DNA of 64,000 nt from Pontederia crassipes. Lineage: Eukaryota; Streptophyta; Magnoliopsida; Commelinales; Pontederiaceae. The DNA lies in the NCBI GenBank assembly GCA_030549335.1, contig CM060188.1, positions 46,837,696 to 46,901,695 on the forward strand. The letters run 5' to 3'. Positions 32,565 through 44,477 of the stretch are shown here, one piece after another. The position numbers were made by a program, and so were the translations under genes. The notes below the pieces were generated by a model. That model was not told the origin of the DNA. It did not search any database and saw nothing but the letters and a program-made list of their open reading frames with translations. Each line of letters begins with the position of its first letter. Position 1 is the stretch's first letter.

Positions 32565-35500
32565 ATGCAAGCACAGCCACTGAGACAACTGCCACCGCCA
32601 CCACGTCAGCCACAAGTGCCACAGAAGCCTGTATGTCCTCACTGTGGCCGTCACCATGATGGAGAGTGTCGTAGACTGAGCGGCGCATGCATTCAGTGTG
32701 GACAGTTCGGACATTTCATCAGAAATTGCCCACAGGCTACCAGAGGAGGCCGAGACAATCGAGCAGCAGGAGGTGCAAATTCCGTTGTGCAAGGTCGTGT
32801 GCACAACCTGGAAGCTGATGCAGCCCAAAATGATAATGATGTCATTAGAGGTACCCTCCCGATCGCCAACTTGTCTGCTACTATTTTATTTGATTCTGGG
32901 GCTACACACTCGTTTATTTCAGAGTCGTGTGCCCAAACTCTTAGTCTACCTCAGAAGCAGATGCCCCATGCTATGCGTGTGAGTACACCTATGGGGACTC
33001 TCCATGCTGCCAAGTACATCCCGAATGTACCTGTCAATGTAGACAAGAAAAATTTTTCTGCAGACCTCATAGTCATTCCCATGGTGGATTATGACGTCAT
33101 TTTGGGGATGGACTGGTTTTCATATCACGATGCAACTTTGCAATGCAAACAGAAGAAAATCGTTATAGGGACGCAAGGCAAGCCCAAGGCAGTGATCAGA
33201 GGCACTCTATCAACAAAGAACAAAGTCATTGTCTCAGCAATCAAGGCACAGAAGTTATTGCAGAAAGGATGTTGTGGGTACTTGGCTAGTGTGGTCAAGA
33301 CGGATGCACCTGTCACTGAGCTTCAACAGATAGATGTGGTGCGGGAGTTCCCAGATGTGTTTCCTGAGGACACATCCGGATTACCACCGAAACGGGAGAT
33401 CGACTTTCAAATAGAGCTCCTCCCTGGGACTGCACCCATCTCTAAAGCACCATATCGTATGGCACCTGCTGAAATACAGGAACTGAAGAAGCAGATACAG
33501 GAGCTACTGGACAAGGGATTTATCAGACCGAGCGTCTCACCCTGGGGCGCACCGGTCTTGTTTGTCAAGAAAAAGGACGGCTCCCTGCGGCTCTGCATCG
33601 ACTATAGAATGCTCAATAAAGGGACAGTGAAGAATAAGTACCCCCTGCCTCGGATAGATGACCTTTTCGATCAGCTGTCAAAAGCATCAGTGTTCTCTAA
33701 GATAGACTTACGTAGTGGCTACCACCAGCTGAGAGTGGCAGAGGAGGACATACCGAAAACCGCTTTTCGGTCAAGATATGACCACTACGAGTTCTTGGTC
33801 ATGCCATTTGGACTGACGAACGCTCCTGCCGCGTTCATGGATTTAATGAACAGGGTCTTCCGACCATATTTAGACCAGTTTGTCATAGTGTTTGTGGATG
33901 ACATTCTGATCTATTCTTCTAGTCCAGAGCAACACCGAGAGCATCTTAGGATAGTATTGGAGATCCTAAGACAACACAAGCTTTATGGCAAGCTTTCAAA
34001 GTGTGAATTCTGGCTGAAGGAGATCATGTTCTTGGGACACATAGTCTCCAAAAAGGGCATTGCAGTAGACCCCGCAAAAGTGGAAGCGGTGACGAATTGG
34101 ACTAGGCCGAAGAATGCTTCTGAGATTCGCAGCTTCCTTGGTTTAGCGGGTTATTACAGGAGGTTTATCCGAGACTTTTCTAAGATTACTGCACCCCTCA
34201 CAAATCTCACAAAGAAGGCGGAAAAATTTATCTGGACAGACAAATGTGAGCAAAGCTTTCAGACTCTAAAGGACCGTCTGACTTCGGCACCGATTCTCAC
34301 TATACCGACAGGCAGTGGAGGTTTCGTGGTCTACAATGATGCGTGTGGAACAGGATTGGGTTGTGTCCTGATGCAACATGGCAAAGTAGTGGCTTATGCT
34401 TCACGGCAACTAAAGAAGCATGAGGTCAATTACCCCACACATGACTTAGAATTGGCGGCTGTGGTCTTTGCTCTGAAGATCTGGAGGCACTATTTGTATG
34501 GAGAGACGTTCGAGATCTTCACTGACCACAAGAGTCTCAAGTACATTTTCGATCAGAGGGATCTTAACATGAGGCAACGACGATGGCTTGAGCTCCTCAA
34601 GGATTATGAATTTGCTATCAATTATCATTCGGGTAAAGCAAATTCAGTCGCCGATGCATTAAGCAGGAAGTGGGAAGGCTCGCTAGCTTATATGAGGCTA
34701 CACGAGTACGAGATGCTGGAAGAAATTGAGCAATGGTGCCCCAAGCTGGGAACAAATGGAGCTTTATGGATGATGCATCAGATGAAGCCCAGCTTAATTG
34801 ACAGGATCATAACAGCTCAGAAAGTAGATCCTGAATATCAGAAGGTTCTGAAGAGGTGCCAGAATGAACCAGCAGATTTTCAGATCTCTGCAGATGGAGG
34901 GATTAGATATCGGGACAGGTTGTGGATTCCCCCTGACGCTGATGTCCGACGAGAGGTACTGGATGAGTGCCACAAGTCAGAGTTCGCCATCCACCCCGGT
35001 AGCACCAAGATGTATAAGGATGTACAACGCAGCTACTGGTGGCCGGACATGAAAAGAGAGATAGCAGAATATGTATCCCGATGTCTGGTGTGTCAACAAG
35101 TCAAGATTGAACATCAGCGGCCATATGGCAAGTTGAAGCCTTTGGAAATCCCACAATGGAAGTGGGATAAGATCACTATGGATTTCGTATCCAACTTGCC
35201 TAAGACTAAGAAGGGTCATGATGCCATATGGGTAGTCGTAGACCGTTTCACAAAGGCAGCACACTTTATTCCAATCCGATGGAAGCAATCAGTGGAGAGT
35301 CTGCTAGACTTATATGTGAGAGAAGTGGTCAAACTCCATGGGATCCCAGAGTCCATAGTGTCTGATCGAGACCCCAGATTCACTGCTAGATTCTGGAGGA
35401 GCATGCAGGAAGCCTTTGGTACAAGGCTCAACTTCAGTACAGCTTTCCACTCTCAGACAGATGGGCAGTCTGAGAGGACCATCCAGATACTAGAGGATAT

Positions 35501-36239
35501 GTTAAGGGCCTGTGCACTAGATTGGCAGGGTAGCTGGGATGAGCACATTCATCTGATTGAGTTTGCTTATAACAACAGCTACCATTCTAGTATTGGTATG
35601 GCACCATTTGAAGCCCTGTATGGACGACCTTGCCGTTCACCTGTCCACTGGAGTGAAGTAGGCGAGGAAAAGATCATGAGTAAGGAAGAAGTGAAAGAAG
35701 CAGTGGAATATGCTGAAAAGATAGAATTGATTAAGCAAAGGATGAAGACTGCTCAAGGAAGGCAAAAGAGTTATGCTGACAAAGGCAGACGAGAGCAGAT
35801 CTTTCAAGCTGGAGACCAAGTTCTTCTGAAGGTATCTCCCATGAAAGGAGTCATGAGATTCAGTAAGCGAGGAAAGCTCAGTCCTCGCTATGTAGGCCCA
35901 TTTGAGATACTCGAGCTGGTAGGCGAGGCAGCATGCAGATTGGCTCTACCCCCATCTTATGGGAGAGTGCACAATGTATTTCATGTATCCATGCTCAAGA
36001 AGTACAAGCACGATGCTGCAAATGTTCTAAGGATAGAGGAGCCAGATATAGCTGCAGACTTGACCTTCGCTGAGTATCCAACACATATAGTGGATCGCAA
36101 AGTACAACGTCAGAAGAACAAGGATGTCCCCATGGTTAGAGTAGCTTGGCGTCACCATAGCGGAGATGACGCGACATGGGAGCTCGAATCGGAAATGCGC
36201 CAAGAATTTCCTCATCTTTTTGGTAAGACCTCTACTTAA
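32565..36239 (+). CDS. Tekay pol polyprotein (nucleocapsid, protease, RT, RNase H, integrase)
   Basis: This 1224-codon frame has a CCHC knuckle at residues 42-55 ([14 protein letters not shown]) and a protease with DSG at 110-112 (FDSGATHSF). The RT has FVDD at 443-446 and the RNase H domain starts near 590. The integrase has an HHCC zinc region at about 803-845 and catalytic D873, D934 and E970 (35 residues between the last two). The last 60 residues resemble a group II chromodomain, which directs insertion into particular chromatin in chromoviruses. No internal stop or frameshift is seen. The first ATG is arbitrary, because translation would normally enter from gag upstream and here meets the UAG at 32535. 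Confidence 0.96.
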   Translation: MQAQPLRQLPPPPRQPQVPQKPVCPHCGRHHDGECRRLSGACIQCGQFGHFIRNCPQATRGGRDNRAAGGANSVVQGRVHNLEADAAQNDNDVIRGTLPIANLSATILFDSGATHSFISESCAQTLSLPQKQMPHAMRVSTPMGTLHAAKYIPNVPVNVDKKNFSADLIVIPMVDYDVILGMDWFSYHDATLQCKQKKIVIGTQGKPKAVIRGTLSTKNKVIVSAIKAQKLLQKGCCGYLASVVKTDAPVTELQQIDVVREFPDVFPEDTSGLPPKREIDFQIELLPGTAPISKAPYRMAPAEIQELKKQIQELLDKGFIRPSVSPWGAPVLFVKKKDGSLRLCIDYRMLNKGTVKNKYPLPRIDDLFDQLSKASVFSKIDLRSGYHQLRVAEEDIPKTAFRSRYDHYEFLVMPFGLTNAPAAFMDLMNRVFRPYLDQFVIVFVDDILIYSSSPEQHREHLRIVLEILRQHKLYGKLSKCEFWLKEIMFLGHIVSKKGIAVDPAKVEAVTNWTRPKNASEIRSFLGLAGYYRRFIRDFSKITAPLTNLTKKAEKFIWTDKCEQSFQTLKDRLTSAPILTIPTGSGGFVVYNDACGTGLGCVLMQHGKVVAYASRQLKKHEVNYPTHDLELAAVVFALKIWRHYLYGETFEIFTDHKSLKYIFDQRDLNMRQRRWLELLKDYEFAINYHSGKANSVADALSRKWEGSLAYMRLHEYEMLEEIEQWCPKLGTNGALWMMHQMKPSLIDRIITAQKVDPEYQKVLKRCQNEPADFQISADGGIRYRDRLWIPPDADVRREVLDECHKSEFAIHPGSTKMYKDVQRSYWWPDMKREIAEYVSRCLVCQQVKIEHQRPYGKLKPLEIPQWKWDKITMDFVSNLPKTKKGHDAIWVVVDRFTKAAHFIPIRWKQSVESLLDLYVREVVKLHGIPESIVSDRDPRFTARFWRSMQEAFGTRLNFSTAFHSQTDGQSERTIQILEDMLRACALDWQGSWDEHIHLIEFAYNNSYHSSIGMAPFEALYGRPCRSPVHWSEVGEEKIMSKEEVKEAVEYAEKIELIKQRMKTAQGRQKSYADKGRREQIFQAGDQVLLKVSPMKGVMRFSKRGKLSPRYVGPFEILELVGEAACRLALPPSYGRVHNVFHVSMLKKYKHDAANVLRIEEPDIAADLTFAEYPTHIVDRKVQRQKNKDVPMVRVAWRHHSGDDATWELESEMRQEFPHLFGKTST

Positions 36240-36266
36240 TGCAAAATTCGAGGACGAATTTTCTTT

Positions 36267-36280
36267 TAAGGGGGTAAGAA
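36267..36280 (+). promoter_or_regulatory. Polypurine tract of the Tekay element
   Basis: TTAAGGGGGTAAGAA directly precedes the 3' LTR and would prime plus-strand synthesis. It follows the ATTCGAGGACGAAT block typical of this lineage. Confidence 0.85.
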
Positions 36281-38416
36281 TGTAACAACCAGCAAAAGAT
36301 AAAAAAAAATGAAGATAATATAACGTGATGGATAACACTGCTGGGGGATAAAGTTCAATGCAACTCAAAGTTGGAAAAGAAAAAGAGATAAAATCTGATT
36401 TCATTATATATATAGAATCAGATTTATGCATTAAACCCGACGACCTCTTTTCTTTTTCTTTTCTCTTCGTGCTGTTGTTCGTGCGCGACAAGAGCAGAAT
36501 TTCTCACGCCTTTGCTGGAATTCTGCAGAAGGTGGCCGAGAGGAAATTAGGGAAGAAAACAGGGGACGCGGCCGTTGATCGTGAAAAGAGGTGGGTGAAC
36601 CGAAATCACCTTGCATGACCTCTGAATTATCTCAATTCATGCTCGAATCGTTATGAAAAGAATATGATTCAAGTTATTGTTTTTTAATTGTTTGATTTCT
36701 TGAATTCTTTGATTGGTTGATTGTAGCATGCATAGTTATTTCTGTTTGTTATATTTCTGTATTATTGATTGCTAGGATGTAGGATTTAGAGGGGATTCCG
36801 TTTTCGGTTTATAACACGACCCAATTTTAAAATAGAAGTATTACGGCCGTAAAATTTGCTGGGCGTAATTGTCTTACGGTCGAGAAAAAGATGGAGAGAG
36901 AAAAGGGGTGAATTCTTACGGCCGTAATGCAATAGAGGTAAATTTTTTACGGCCGTAAGGATTGGCCGTAGGAAGAAAAAAAAAAGGGAAAAAGGGATGA
37001 AGCTTACGGCCGTAATGCAAAAGAGGAAAACTTTACGGCCGTAAGGAAAGGATGGAGAGAGAAGGAGATGGATTGGCCGTAAGGGTGAATTTTTACGGCC
37101 GAAATAGAATAGAAAATAGGGTTTTTACGGCCGTAACGAGATAGGCCGTAACGGATGGGCGTAACAGATGATGGCCGTAACGAAATAAGAGTTGAATTAT
37201 TACGGCCGAAGTAGAATAGAAAATAGGATTTTTACGGCCGTAACGAGATAGGCCGTAACGGATGGGCGTAACAGATGATGGCCGTAACGAAATAAGAGTT
37301 GAATTATTACGGCCGAAGTAGAATAGAAAATAGGGTTTTTACGGCCGTAACGTAATAAATGTTAATTTTTTTTGGCCGTAAAGTGAAAGAAATTCTTGGG
37401 CGTAAAATCCAAAGGATTAGGGTTTTACGGCCGTAAAGTGGAGGAGATTTTTTTTGGGCGTAAAATCCAGCAAAATTCACCTATTAACCTCTCTTTATTT
37501 TTATATGAATATTATTGATTTCTTTATAATTCCAACATGAACTCTTTGTCTTGATTTACCTCATACCGATCATATCTCCTTCATCACATGATACAAAGAA
37601 TGAAAAGATAATAAAAGTGATTAATAAGTTCAGATGAAAGATTAATGATGGGTTGTCAGTCCAAGCCAAGTGCATCAAGATAAGGGTCGCTCCCTTGGTC
37701 ATGGTTTGATCACCCATTGACCCGCACAAGGCCGTATCGTTTGCTGGGCACACCCCAAGAATTAAAGGCACCTCAAAGTCACCCTGATTGTTAATTAATA
37801 ACCAAGATCGACAAGCATGTTCAAGTTCAAGTTCAAGTCAAGTCAAGTATGTCATGATTCCAAGTTTACGATGTACTATTGATCCTCATGATTCATGATA
37901 TCGCTGATCTTATCCTTACTATGATCCATGATACTTATATGTTATCTTTCATGCGCAAGTTAAGCCTGATTAATTATCGTTGATTATTATATTCATGTCA
38001 TGCATTGTATATCATGTGGTTCCCCACTAGGCTGTAAAGCTTACGGGAGGACCTCCTCCCCTGTGTCTGATTTCTACAGGACCAGATCAGTAACGCGGTG
38101 GAGTAGGCGTGTGGTGATGAGGCTATGGCGATAGGACAGCACATGAACCATAGGGCTTTTAGAGTGTTATTTAGTTTTCATTTACCTTCCGCAATTTAAA
38201 TTCATGATGTAGAACTCAGTTTATCTCTTAGTAATGACATAGTTACTTTTAGACTTCCGCATAATTATGTTATCTTCTTTTATGTTATTATTTTTCCGCT
38301 GACGTGTCTCAGTTTCTGACTGAGATATGGTCAATATCATGGTCAAGTTATAGTATGCCGTAGCGTCTCCAAATTGGTCTTCGCCACGTGGCGGGGTTCG
38401 ATTTGGGGGCGTTACA
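36281..38416 (+). repeat. 3' LTR of the Tekay element (2136 bp, full length)
   Basis: It begins TGTAACAACC and ends GCGTTACA. The segment 36306-36968 has no counterpart in the 5' LTR. It contains a TATATATATA run at 36405-36414 and extra TTACGGCCGTAA motifs. The remainder matches the 5' LTR almost base for base. Confidence 0.95.
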
Positions 38417-38839
38417 GCGTCACTCTTCTTCGGAGCACAAGTGAAAGAGGGCCTGTGGTTCAGGAGCAGTGGTAGTTAAATCAGTAGGTACACTGTCTCC
38501 TCAGTGCAGCTACATGCCCCTCTACTGTACAATGCCTTGACATTGACCTTGAATAACACATAACTATCTCATTCATTGATCTTTGCTTTACTTATCTTCT
38601 TTACCAGTGTGGGTTTTGTAATCATGATTTAGAGAAGGGGGTAAAGTCTGATCCCCTTCCTGTGGACGAAAAGTCCGTCACTTGTTTCACTACATTGAAC
38701 ATGGCCTACAATGACCAATCAGAGATTTAGGATTCATCACAATGGCTCTGGCCCTTTCAAGGGCATTTTAGACATTTCACATGTGCTCTGACGCCTCAAC
38801 GACATTTTGGTCATTTCACTTTGAAGTTCATGATTTTTC

Positions 38840-39075
38840 CTCTGGAACGGTCGACCGCCCAAGGGGCCCGATCGATCAATTCTACTCGGCCGTATAATTC
38901 CTCTTGATGATCCGGTCGACCGTTCGGCGGGAATCGGTCGGCCGGTCATTGTTGCAGGATCAGTCGACTGATCATGTGCAATCGGGCTCGGCGGCCTTTT
39001 TGTCGGATCGGTCGACCGGCAATCCAGTCGACATGGTTTCCAGTGGATCGGTCGACCGATCTAGCTGATTCGATC
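38840..39075. repeat. Cluster of GGTCGACC-type palindromes in the split solo LTR
   Basis: CGGTCGACCG or close variants occur at about 38847, 38912, 38932, 38961, 39007 and 39047, the last as the 16-bp palindrome GATCGGTCGACCGATC. GATCGATC variants lie between them. The spacing is irregular (about 20-65 bp). A regulatory role in the LTR is possible but unproven. Confidence 0.75.
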
Positions 39076-39717
39076 GATTGATTCTACAGACGAAAAAGAG
39101 TCATTGGCCGACTTTTGAGATTTCGGCCGGCTTTTGATCACCGAATCATAATAATTTCAATACGAAAAATATTGCTAAACATCTCTAAGTCATAATGGAA
39201 TCGAAATCAACGACGTTTGATCTACATTTCTTCGTCTAGGGGATTTTATGTCTATGTTAAATCTTTTGGACGTTTTTCGATCACCGGACGTTCTGTCGCC
39301 GATTGGGTCGATCGTCGGACTTCCTCAGTCGACGGGGAGCGCGAGTTGATCTTTGTCCACGTCGAAGAGCGTCGATTCATCCTTGTACTGATCCATCGTT
39401 CGTTCGTGGTTCGTGTGGTTCGCCGAGACGTCCTGCCGGTTCGCCGATCGCTCGTTGGGTGCAATTCGCCGAAGGTGGAGAACAGGGAGAGAGAGAATCT
39501 CGGGGGAGTGGAAAAACGTACGCGGCGAGTTCATTCCACTCCCCTTATACCCCTTCCCGCTCCCTCTGTAAATAGAGTCGTGGGGGAGTGGGGGTTGAGG
39601 GAAAGAGGGGAGAGAGAATCGATCGGGTGACCGATTCTCTCGTCCGATATTTTTTTTTGAATCTTTGCAATTTAAGTTTTAAATAGGGAGAGGGAAATGG
39701 CCGGGCGTTACAGTAAC

Positions 39718-40814
39718 AAACGCCTACATTTAAAAAGAGGGGCGTTTCAACATAGGGGAAGAAACGTTTTAAAATGCTCTTGATATTATATTTATGACAC
39801 CACCTCATATGTGGAAAAAAATGAAAAAAAACATAAATAACAAAAAAAATGAGAAAAAGATAAATAGTAATATTGCATGGAGAATAATTTGAAACTTCCA
39901 TTTAAGCATGTTTTTATATAAATATAAGATAAATAATTTGTTATTCACTATATTTTTAATATTTATTTTTTCTATTGTTATATAATTATTAATAAAAGGT
40001 GAAAAGAGTAATATAAAAAAATTAAACAATATTAATTTGAAGAAGTGTAATGATAATCAATTTTTGGTCTTCACTTTCGCGAAAGAAGAAAATTGCATGA
40101 CATTATTTATCGGTATTATTAATCATCACCGATCCACTTAAGAAGAAAGTTTCATGAAAAAGTAGGGTAAATGGTTAAAGGAGGAAGATGATTCGACCAC
40201 ATGACTTAAAGTACATGTAAAATATAATGACATGTTAATGGCATGGAGAATGCAAATGAAGAGCGTTCCTTCTAGACCTGGCAGATGCACATATTTAATA
40301 TTCTTTTATCAAATAAATAGTGGGCATGATGATGGCCATCGTTTGTATGAAATCCGTGATCAAGTTCCGTTATTGTTTTTATTAATATGCCACTCATCGT
40401 TGTACATTATTTTCACTTGCTGCATTAGTTTCATGAAAATATATGAATTCATTTATGAGTGTGTTAATAACATTCGGCTATTTAACTAATTGAAGGAGAT
40501 TATCTATAACATGGCGTAGAGTGGGTGCTCGACTTCTTAGTTCTTACCCACTCACAATAACGTAGAGTGGGTACTCTGTACTTTTATGACACACAGACAC
40601 ACGCATAAATAAGCTACTCTCCTTCAGATGTGGGAGCTGTTAGGGAAAGAGACGGAAGAGAGATCGTGAGAGTGTGAGAGAGCATAGCTGGAGAGATTTT
40701 GAAAGAGATCGGATCACTATTTTTTTCTCTGTTGAACCAGTCACAAGGTCGTGAAAAGAAAATGGGGCAAATCGAATATGAATCATAGATCTTCCATTTG
40801 ATGAATAAAAAAAA
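39718..40814. other. AT-rich part of the inner Helitron
   Basis: No convincing gene. An inverted pair GTAGAGTGGGT / ACCCACTC lies at about 40515-40575, and AG-rich repeats such as GAGAGTGTGAGAGAGC occur near 40665-40690. Low-complexity AT tracts dominate 39800-40030. Confidence 0.5.
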
Positions 40815-40817
40815 ATA

Positions 40818-41027
40818 CTTCCTTAACCACGAGCCTCATGCAATGCAGGTAGAGCTTCGCCGCATCATACAGCTTCACCATCTTCAGCGCGTCCACCACA
40901 TTCTCTGCGCTCAGCCACACGGCGCGGCCAGCCGGACTCGCACACCCGCTTCAGCCACTTGATCTGGTAAGCGTGCGCCAGTGCCAGCAATGACCGTCCG
41001 TGCTTTGCCATCGCCTAGTCCACCTCC
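40818..41027 (-). pseudogene. BTB/BACK-domain gene fragment
   Basis: On the minus strand, after a preserved acceptor-like TTGTGCAG, the text reads AMAKHGRSLLALAHAYQIKW then LKRVCESG. After a frameshift it continues LSAENVVDALKMVKLYDAAK and LYLHCMRLVVKEV. This is the segment joining BTB and BACK in plant BTB/POZ proteins, most like the BTB-TAZ (BT) group. An in-frame TAG precedes the ATG at 41009-41011. It is a single broken exon with an intron edge, so a DNA-level copy rather than a retrocopy, carried inside the inner Helitron. Confidence 0.6.
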
Positions 41028-41202
41028 CTGCACAATACTGATGGATAAGCCAAGCGCCGATCAGAATCTTTCCTAACTAAATATAAATACCTAACAATCT
41101 ATTTTACATGCTGAGGTGAAATGCCAACTCCCAAAAGTCACTCAGCTCAGAAGCTCGTTTGGATTTTGGAGTGCCACCACTAAAGTGTAAAAGGACTTTA
41201 AT

Positions 41203-44080
41203 TGTAATGTCCTAGTTTTTTTTAAAAAGTGTAATTAAGTTTAAAAGGGGAGGGCATTTTGGATCTTGTGCAGGATGGGACAGCTTAAAAAAAATAGAGA
41301 AAAGTGTCGTCTCCTTCCACCATTCCCGACCTGCTACAGTGTCGCGCGCACTGTAGCACGTCCAAGGCGCCGCCCCTTTTGATGCTTCGATCTCTTCCGT
41401 CCGACTACCATTTTTCGCGTGTGAGCCTGTGAGGTATCGTTGGAAAGAGCGCGAGGAGACGAATATTTTGACATATGGTATGAGATGATCGGTCCACTAT
41501 GCGCGACGCAGCGAGGGAAAAATGTGAGGAGGCCGAAAATTCGCCGTCGACGATTCCGGTTCCGATTCGCACCGATCCTTCTTCCGGTGAGTTGTACATC
41601 ATTCTCAAGTCGATTAGGATCATTTGGAGGGGTTTTAACCATGTTTGTGTTGCAAATAACATAGGATGCCGAAATTATGGCTTTCCGATAAATTTTTCCG
41701 GTGAACTTTTCCAACGAGCCGATGGGGCCTCCGACTGACCTTACCATGACGTCCTGGTAGGTGCACACATTAGAGAGAAACATATTGAGTTGCTGCCCGT
41801 CAAAATTTTAATCACAAATTACTTATTGGTTCGTCGATTTCGGATTCCGATCTCGGGCGATATTTTCGACGACTTGTCCTCAATGTGTACTGGTAAGCGA
41901 ATGAAAATGCACACTAAATTTGATTTTAGACATGAAACTTTTTTTAATTAATTTTATTATGCTACAAATGAAGAAGGCGACATTCGATGTTCGACGGGTA
42001 TGATTTCGATTTAGAGAGCGGGAGGGCCTCGTTTATTGTGGTAAGGATATGATTGGTGATCGAAATTGTTTATATGATTTAATTTTATAATTGATTAGAA
42101 TTGATTATAGGGTCTAATCCGAATTATTATATGCTTAATTGGATATGATATGTGGTTGTCCGATGAACTTTGAGTAGTGAGCTATTAATTGGCGATTTAT
42201 TTTCCCCTATTGGTAAGAATGTTGAAAATCTATAGTGATGATCGATTTATGAAAATTAATTTATTTGATGGTTATTGTTCATTAATTATGAACTTAGACA
42301 AGAAAATTATAAATTATAACTCTAGGTACCAAGAAGTCGTTATAAAGGATTATTATGAAATTATTAATGAATTAAAAGATAAATGATATCTAAAAGTTAT
42401 AAATGTCTTAAATGATAAGATTATGTTCTTAAATAAAGTTTAAATGAATGCAATAAGTATTTATCCCCTTTGAACAGATTCGGATGGAAGTTAATTGAGA
42501 CTTAAGGAATCAAAGGTGAGGGAACTTATCTCAAATGATATAAATTACTTAACTATTCGGAGTGGTAACATTGTCCCATCCGATGTGGGGCAAAATTTTG
42601 AGATCGTTTTTATTCATGCATAATCATACTTATTTGTGTGCTTCATATGTGTGCCATCATATGAATTGTGATGTTTAATTATGAATTTTAGAAGCCTATC
42701 GATTTTGATAAAAGTTTCTATTATTTTTCTGAATAAAATATTCAGTTTTGAAATGAAATATTTTAGCGTGATGATTTCAACTCCAAACCTTCGCCTTGAA
42801 TATGCATTCATGCATCATGTGCACTTCATGTAAAAACTCGCATAAGACAGAGTATTTTCACCTCGGAGGATTGGTCAATTCCGGGTAGACCGATTGGGGT
42901 TCAGTTTGCTCTGTGTCATATAGTGACATGAGGAGCATGTTCAACACCCTGTGTCAATATAGTGACACAAAAAATGTAATTAGAACAATCATCATGTGTC
43001 AATGGGATACGAGGAATGGAATGAAAAAGAAAAGATAACAAGCTCTGTGTCAATAGGATACGAGGAGTGGTTCAACGTCCTGTGTCAATGAGATACGAGT
43101 GACGGAATTAGAACAACCACCCTGTGTCAATGGGATACGAGGGGTGTGATTGAGTACTCCATTAAGGAGATCGGATATTCATATTTGATGATGATTCCCC
43201 AACTTATATATCATATATGTATGATTTCACCATGCATGTGCATACATGATATTCATTTTGTATGATCATTATGCGAATGAGTTCTTTTTGAAGAAGAGTA
43301 GATTTTAAATATTTCCTGAAAATAAAATATTGATTTTCGTAACGGTTTTTATGCTTGAGATGGTCATTTTAACTCACTGAGCTTAATCCATGCTCACACC
43401 TTTCTCTTTTAATGTTTACAGGAAATAAATACATATACTGCATGGTTGTTTGAAAATAGGTATTGATTCAAAGGAATAGTGTGTGAGATTCCGCGAAGAG
43501 CGTATTTGAAAATATTGTTCTTTGATACTTATTATTCTTTTAAACAGACTATTATGATTTTATTTATCTTGACGCCGTCTGATTTTGGGTTGTGACCCAT
43601 GATTTCTTGTGAATTTAAATTAGTCAATGGGAGCGGAGGCTCCATGGTTTATAAATGAAACGATATGGACGAGTCCCTATTATGGAACTGGATATGGGCG
43701 AGTCCCTATCATGGAATTAGATAAGGGCTTGAGTCTTTTAATGGATTTGATAGACATTCGATATGTTTTGTTTGTGTAAAAGTTTTATGATGAAACTCGT
43801 ATGTTGTTATAGTTTGAAAATTTTGGGCTTGAGTCCCATATTATTTGATAATTATAAACTGTCAGTGATGTACATATTAAATTTTATAATTGCTTGTGAT
43901 GTGAATAATTATAGATAAATATTGTATTTGACGAATGAACGAATTTACGTTTTTTAAAAATTTCTGGTGTTAGTTGATTTTTGAAACGTTGGTTTCCGTT
44001 GAAGTTTTGAATATGAATTTAAACGATTGAATTTCCGATTTCACCCCTTGTAACGCCAAAAAAAATAGTAGAGCGTCACA
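41203..44080 (+). mobile_element. Solo LTR of about 2.9 kb (Ty3/gypsy-like)
   Basis: It runs from TGTAATGTCCTAG at 41203 to GAGCGTCACA at 44080 and is flanked by a perfect TTAAT duplication (41198-41202 and 44081-44085). There is no coding region or primer site inside. It separates the BTB fragment from the trehalose-phosphate synthase fragment and therefore inserted after those fragments were brought together. The strand is assigned by resemblance of the 5' end to gypsy LTRs and is tentative. Confidence 0.82.
42905..43150. repeat. Minisatellite inside the solo LTR, CTGTGTCAATRGGATACGAG motif
   Basis: At least six imperfect copies of CTGTGTCAAT(A/G)(G/T)GATACGAG-like text occur at about 42911, 42950, 42994, 43043, 43079 and 43121. 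The spacers are AT-rich and contain AATTAGAACAA. Spacing is 36-49 bp. Confidence 0.8.
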
Positions 44081-44477
44081 TTAATTCATAATAAAGAATG
44101 TAATTACATACATACGACAAAAGATCAAATGAAAAAGGAAAAAAAAAAGCTGAACGGTTTTTAGATTATAGGTTATAAAAAATATCTTAAACAACTCATC
44201 AAATCTTTGGTCTATGATTGAAAAAGTAAAAAAGTTAATGATCTATGAATTTTGACCAAGCATTACTGTATCACTTAAAATGGCAAAGTAAACTTCGGTA
44301 CATAAAATCTTTAAAAGGGAGAAAAATATCTTACCATTGGTACATATTCCTTTCATCACAGCACAAGCTGTTTAAACTTTCAAAGGTTTTAATTCTCCTG
44401 TACGCATAAACAGTACGCATAAACAATATGCTCCATAATCAAGGATGATTGATGTAATAGTATAGTGGAGTTGATTA
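44081..44477. other. Spacer between solo LTR and TPS fragment
   Basis: AT-rich, without a recognisable feature. The TPS similarity breaks off at 44478. Confidence 0.5.

Larger units (their letters stand above)
29926..38416 (+). mobile_element. Tekay/Del-type chromovirus (Ty3/gypsy), nearly intact and young
   Basis: The element runs from TGTAACAACC at 29926 to GCGTTACA at 38416, flanked by a perfect 5-bp duplication GCGTC (29921-29925 and 38417-38421). The order is LTR, tRNA-iMet primer site, gag, protease, RT, RNase H, integrase with a C-terminal chromodomain-like region, polypurine tract, LTR. The shared LTR parts differ at only about ten positions in 1.47 kb by eye, so the insertion is recent. 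Two defects are visible: an in-frame UAG at 32535-32537 between gag and pol, and a 663-bp deletion in the left LTR. Clade is inferred from the integrase tail ([19 protein letters not shown]) and overall layout. Confidence 0.96.
28984..39712 (+). mobile_element. Solo LTR of a chromovirus-like element, split by the Tekay insertion
   Basis: The left end TGTAACACTTCCTAAATTCG at 28984 and right end GGGCGTTACA at 39703-39712 match the end style of Tekay-type LTRs. They are flanked by GCAAC (28979-28983) and GTAAC (39713-39717), a 5-bp target duplication with one C-to-T change. Removing the Tekay element and one copy of its duplication leaves an LTR of about 2.2 kb. A segment around ACTGTCTCCTCAG occurs once on each side (29838 and 38488), as an internal LTR repeat. 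No internal domain is present, so it is a solo LTR formed before the Tekay insertion. Confidence 0.7.

Noticed and set aside
39217..39630. 137-codon plus-strand frame near the solo LTR end
   Set aside because: It lies in the CpG-rich 3' part of the split solo LTR and overlaps equal-sized frames in other phases. No motif.
38417..39712. Sequence right of the Tekay element as an independent transposon
   Set aside because: It is better explained as the second half of the solo LTR that starts at 28984, given matching end style, shared internal repeat and the GCAAC/GTAAC flanks.
42905..43150. Regular 36-49 bp repeat considered as a CRISPR-like array
   Set aside because: The repeats are imperfect, the spacers share AT-rich text, and the array lies inside an LTR with a target duplication.
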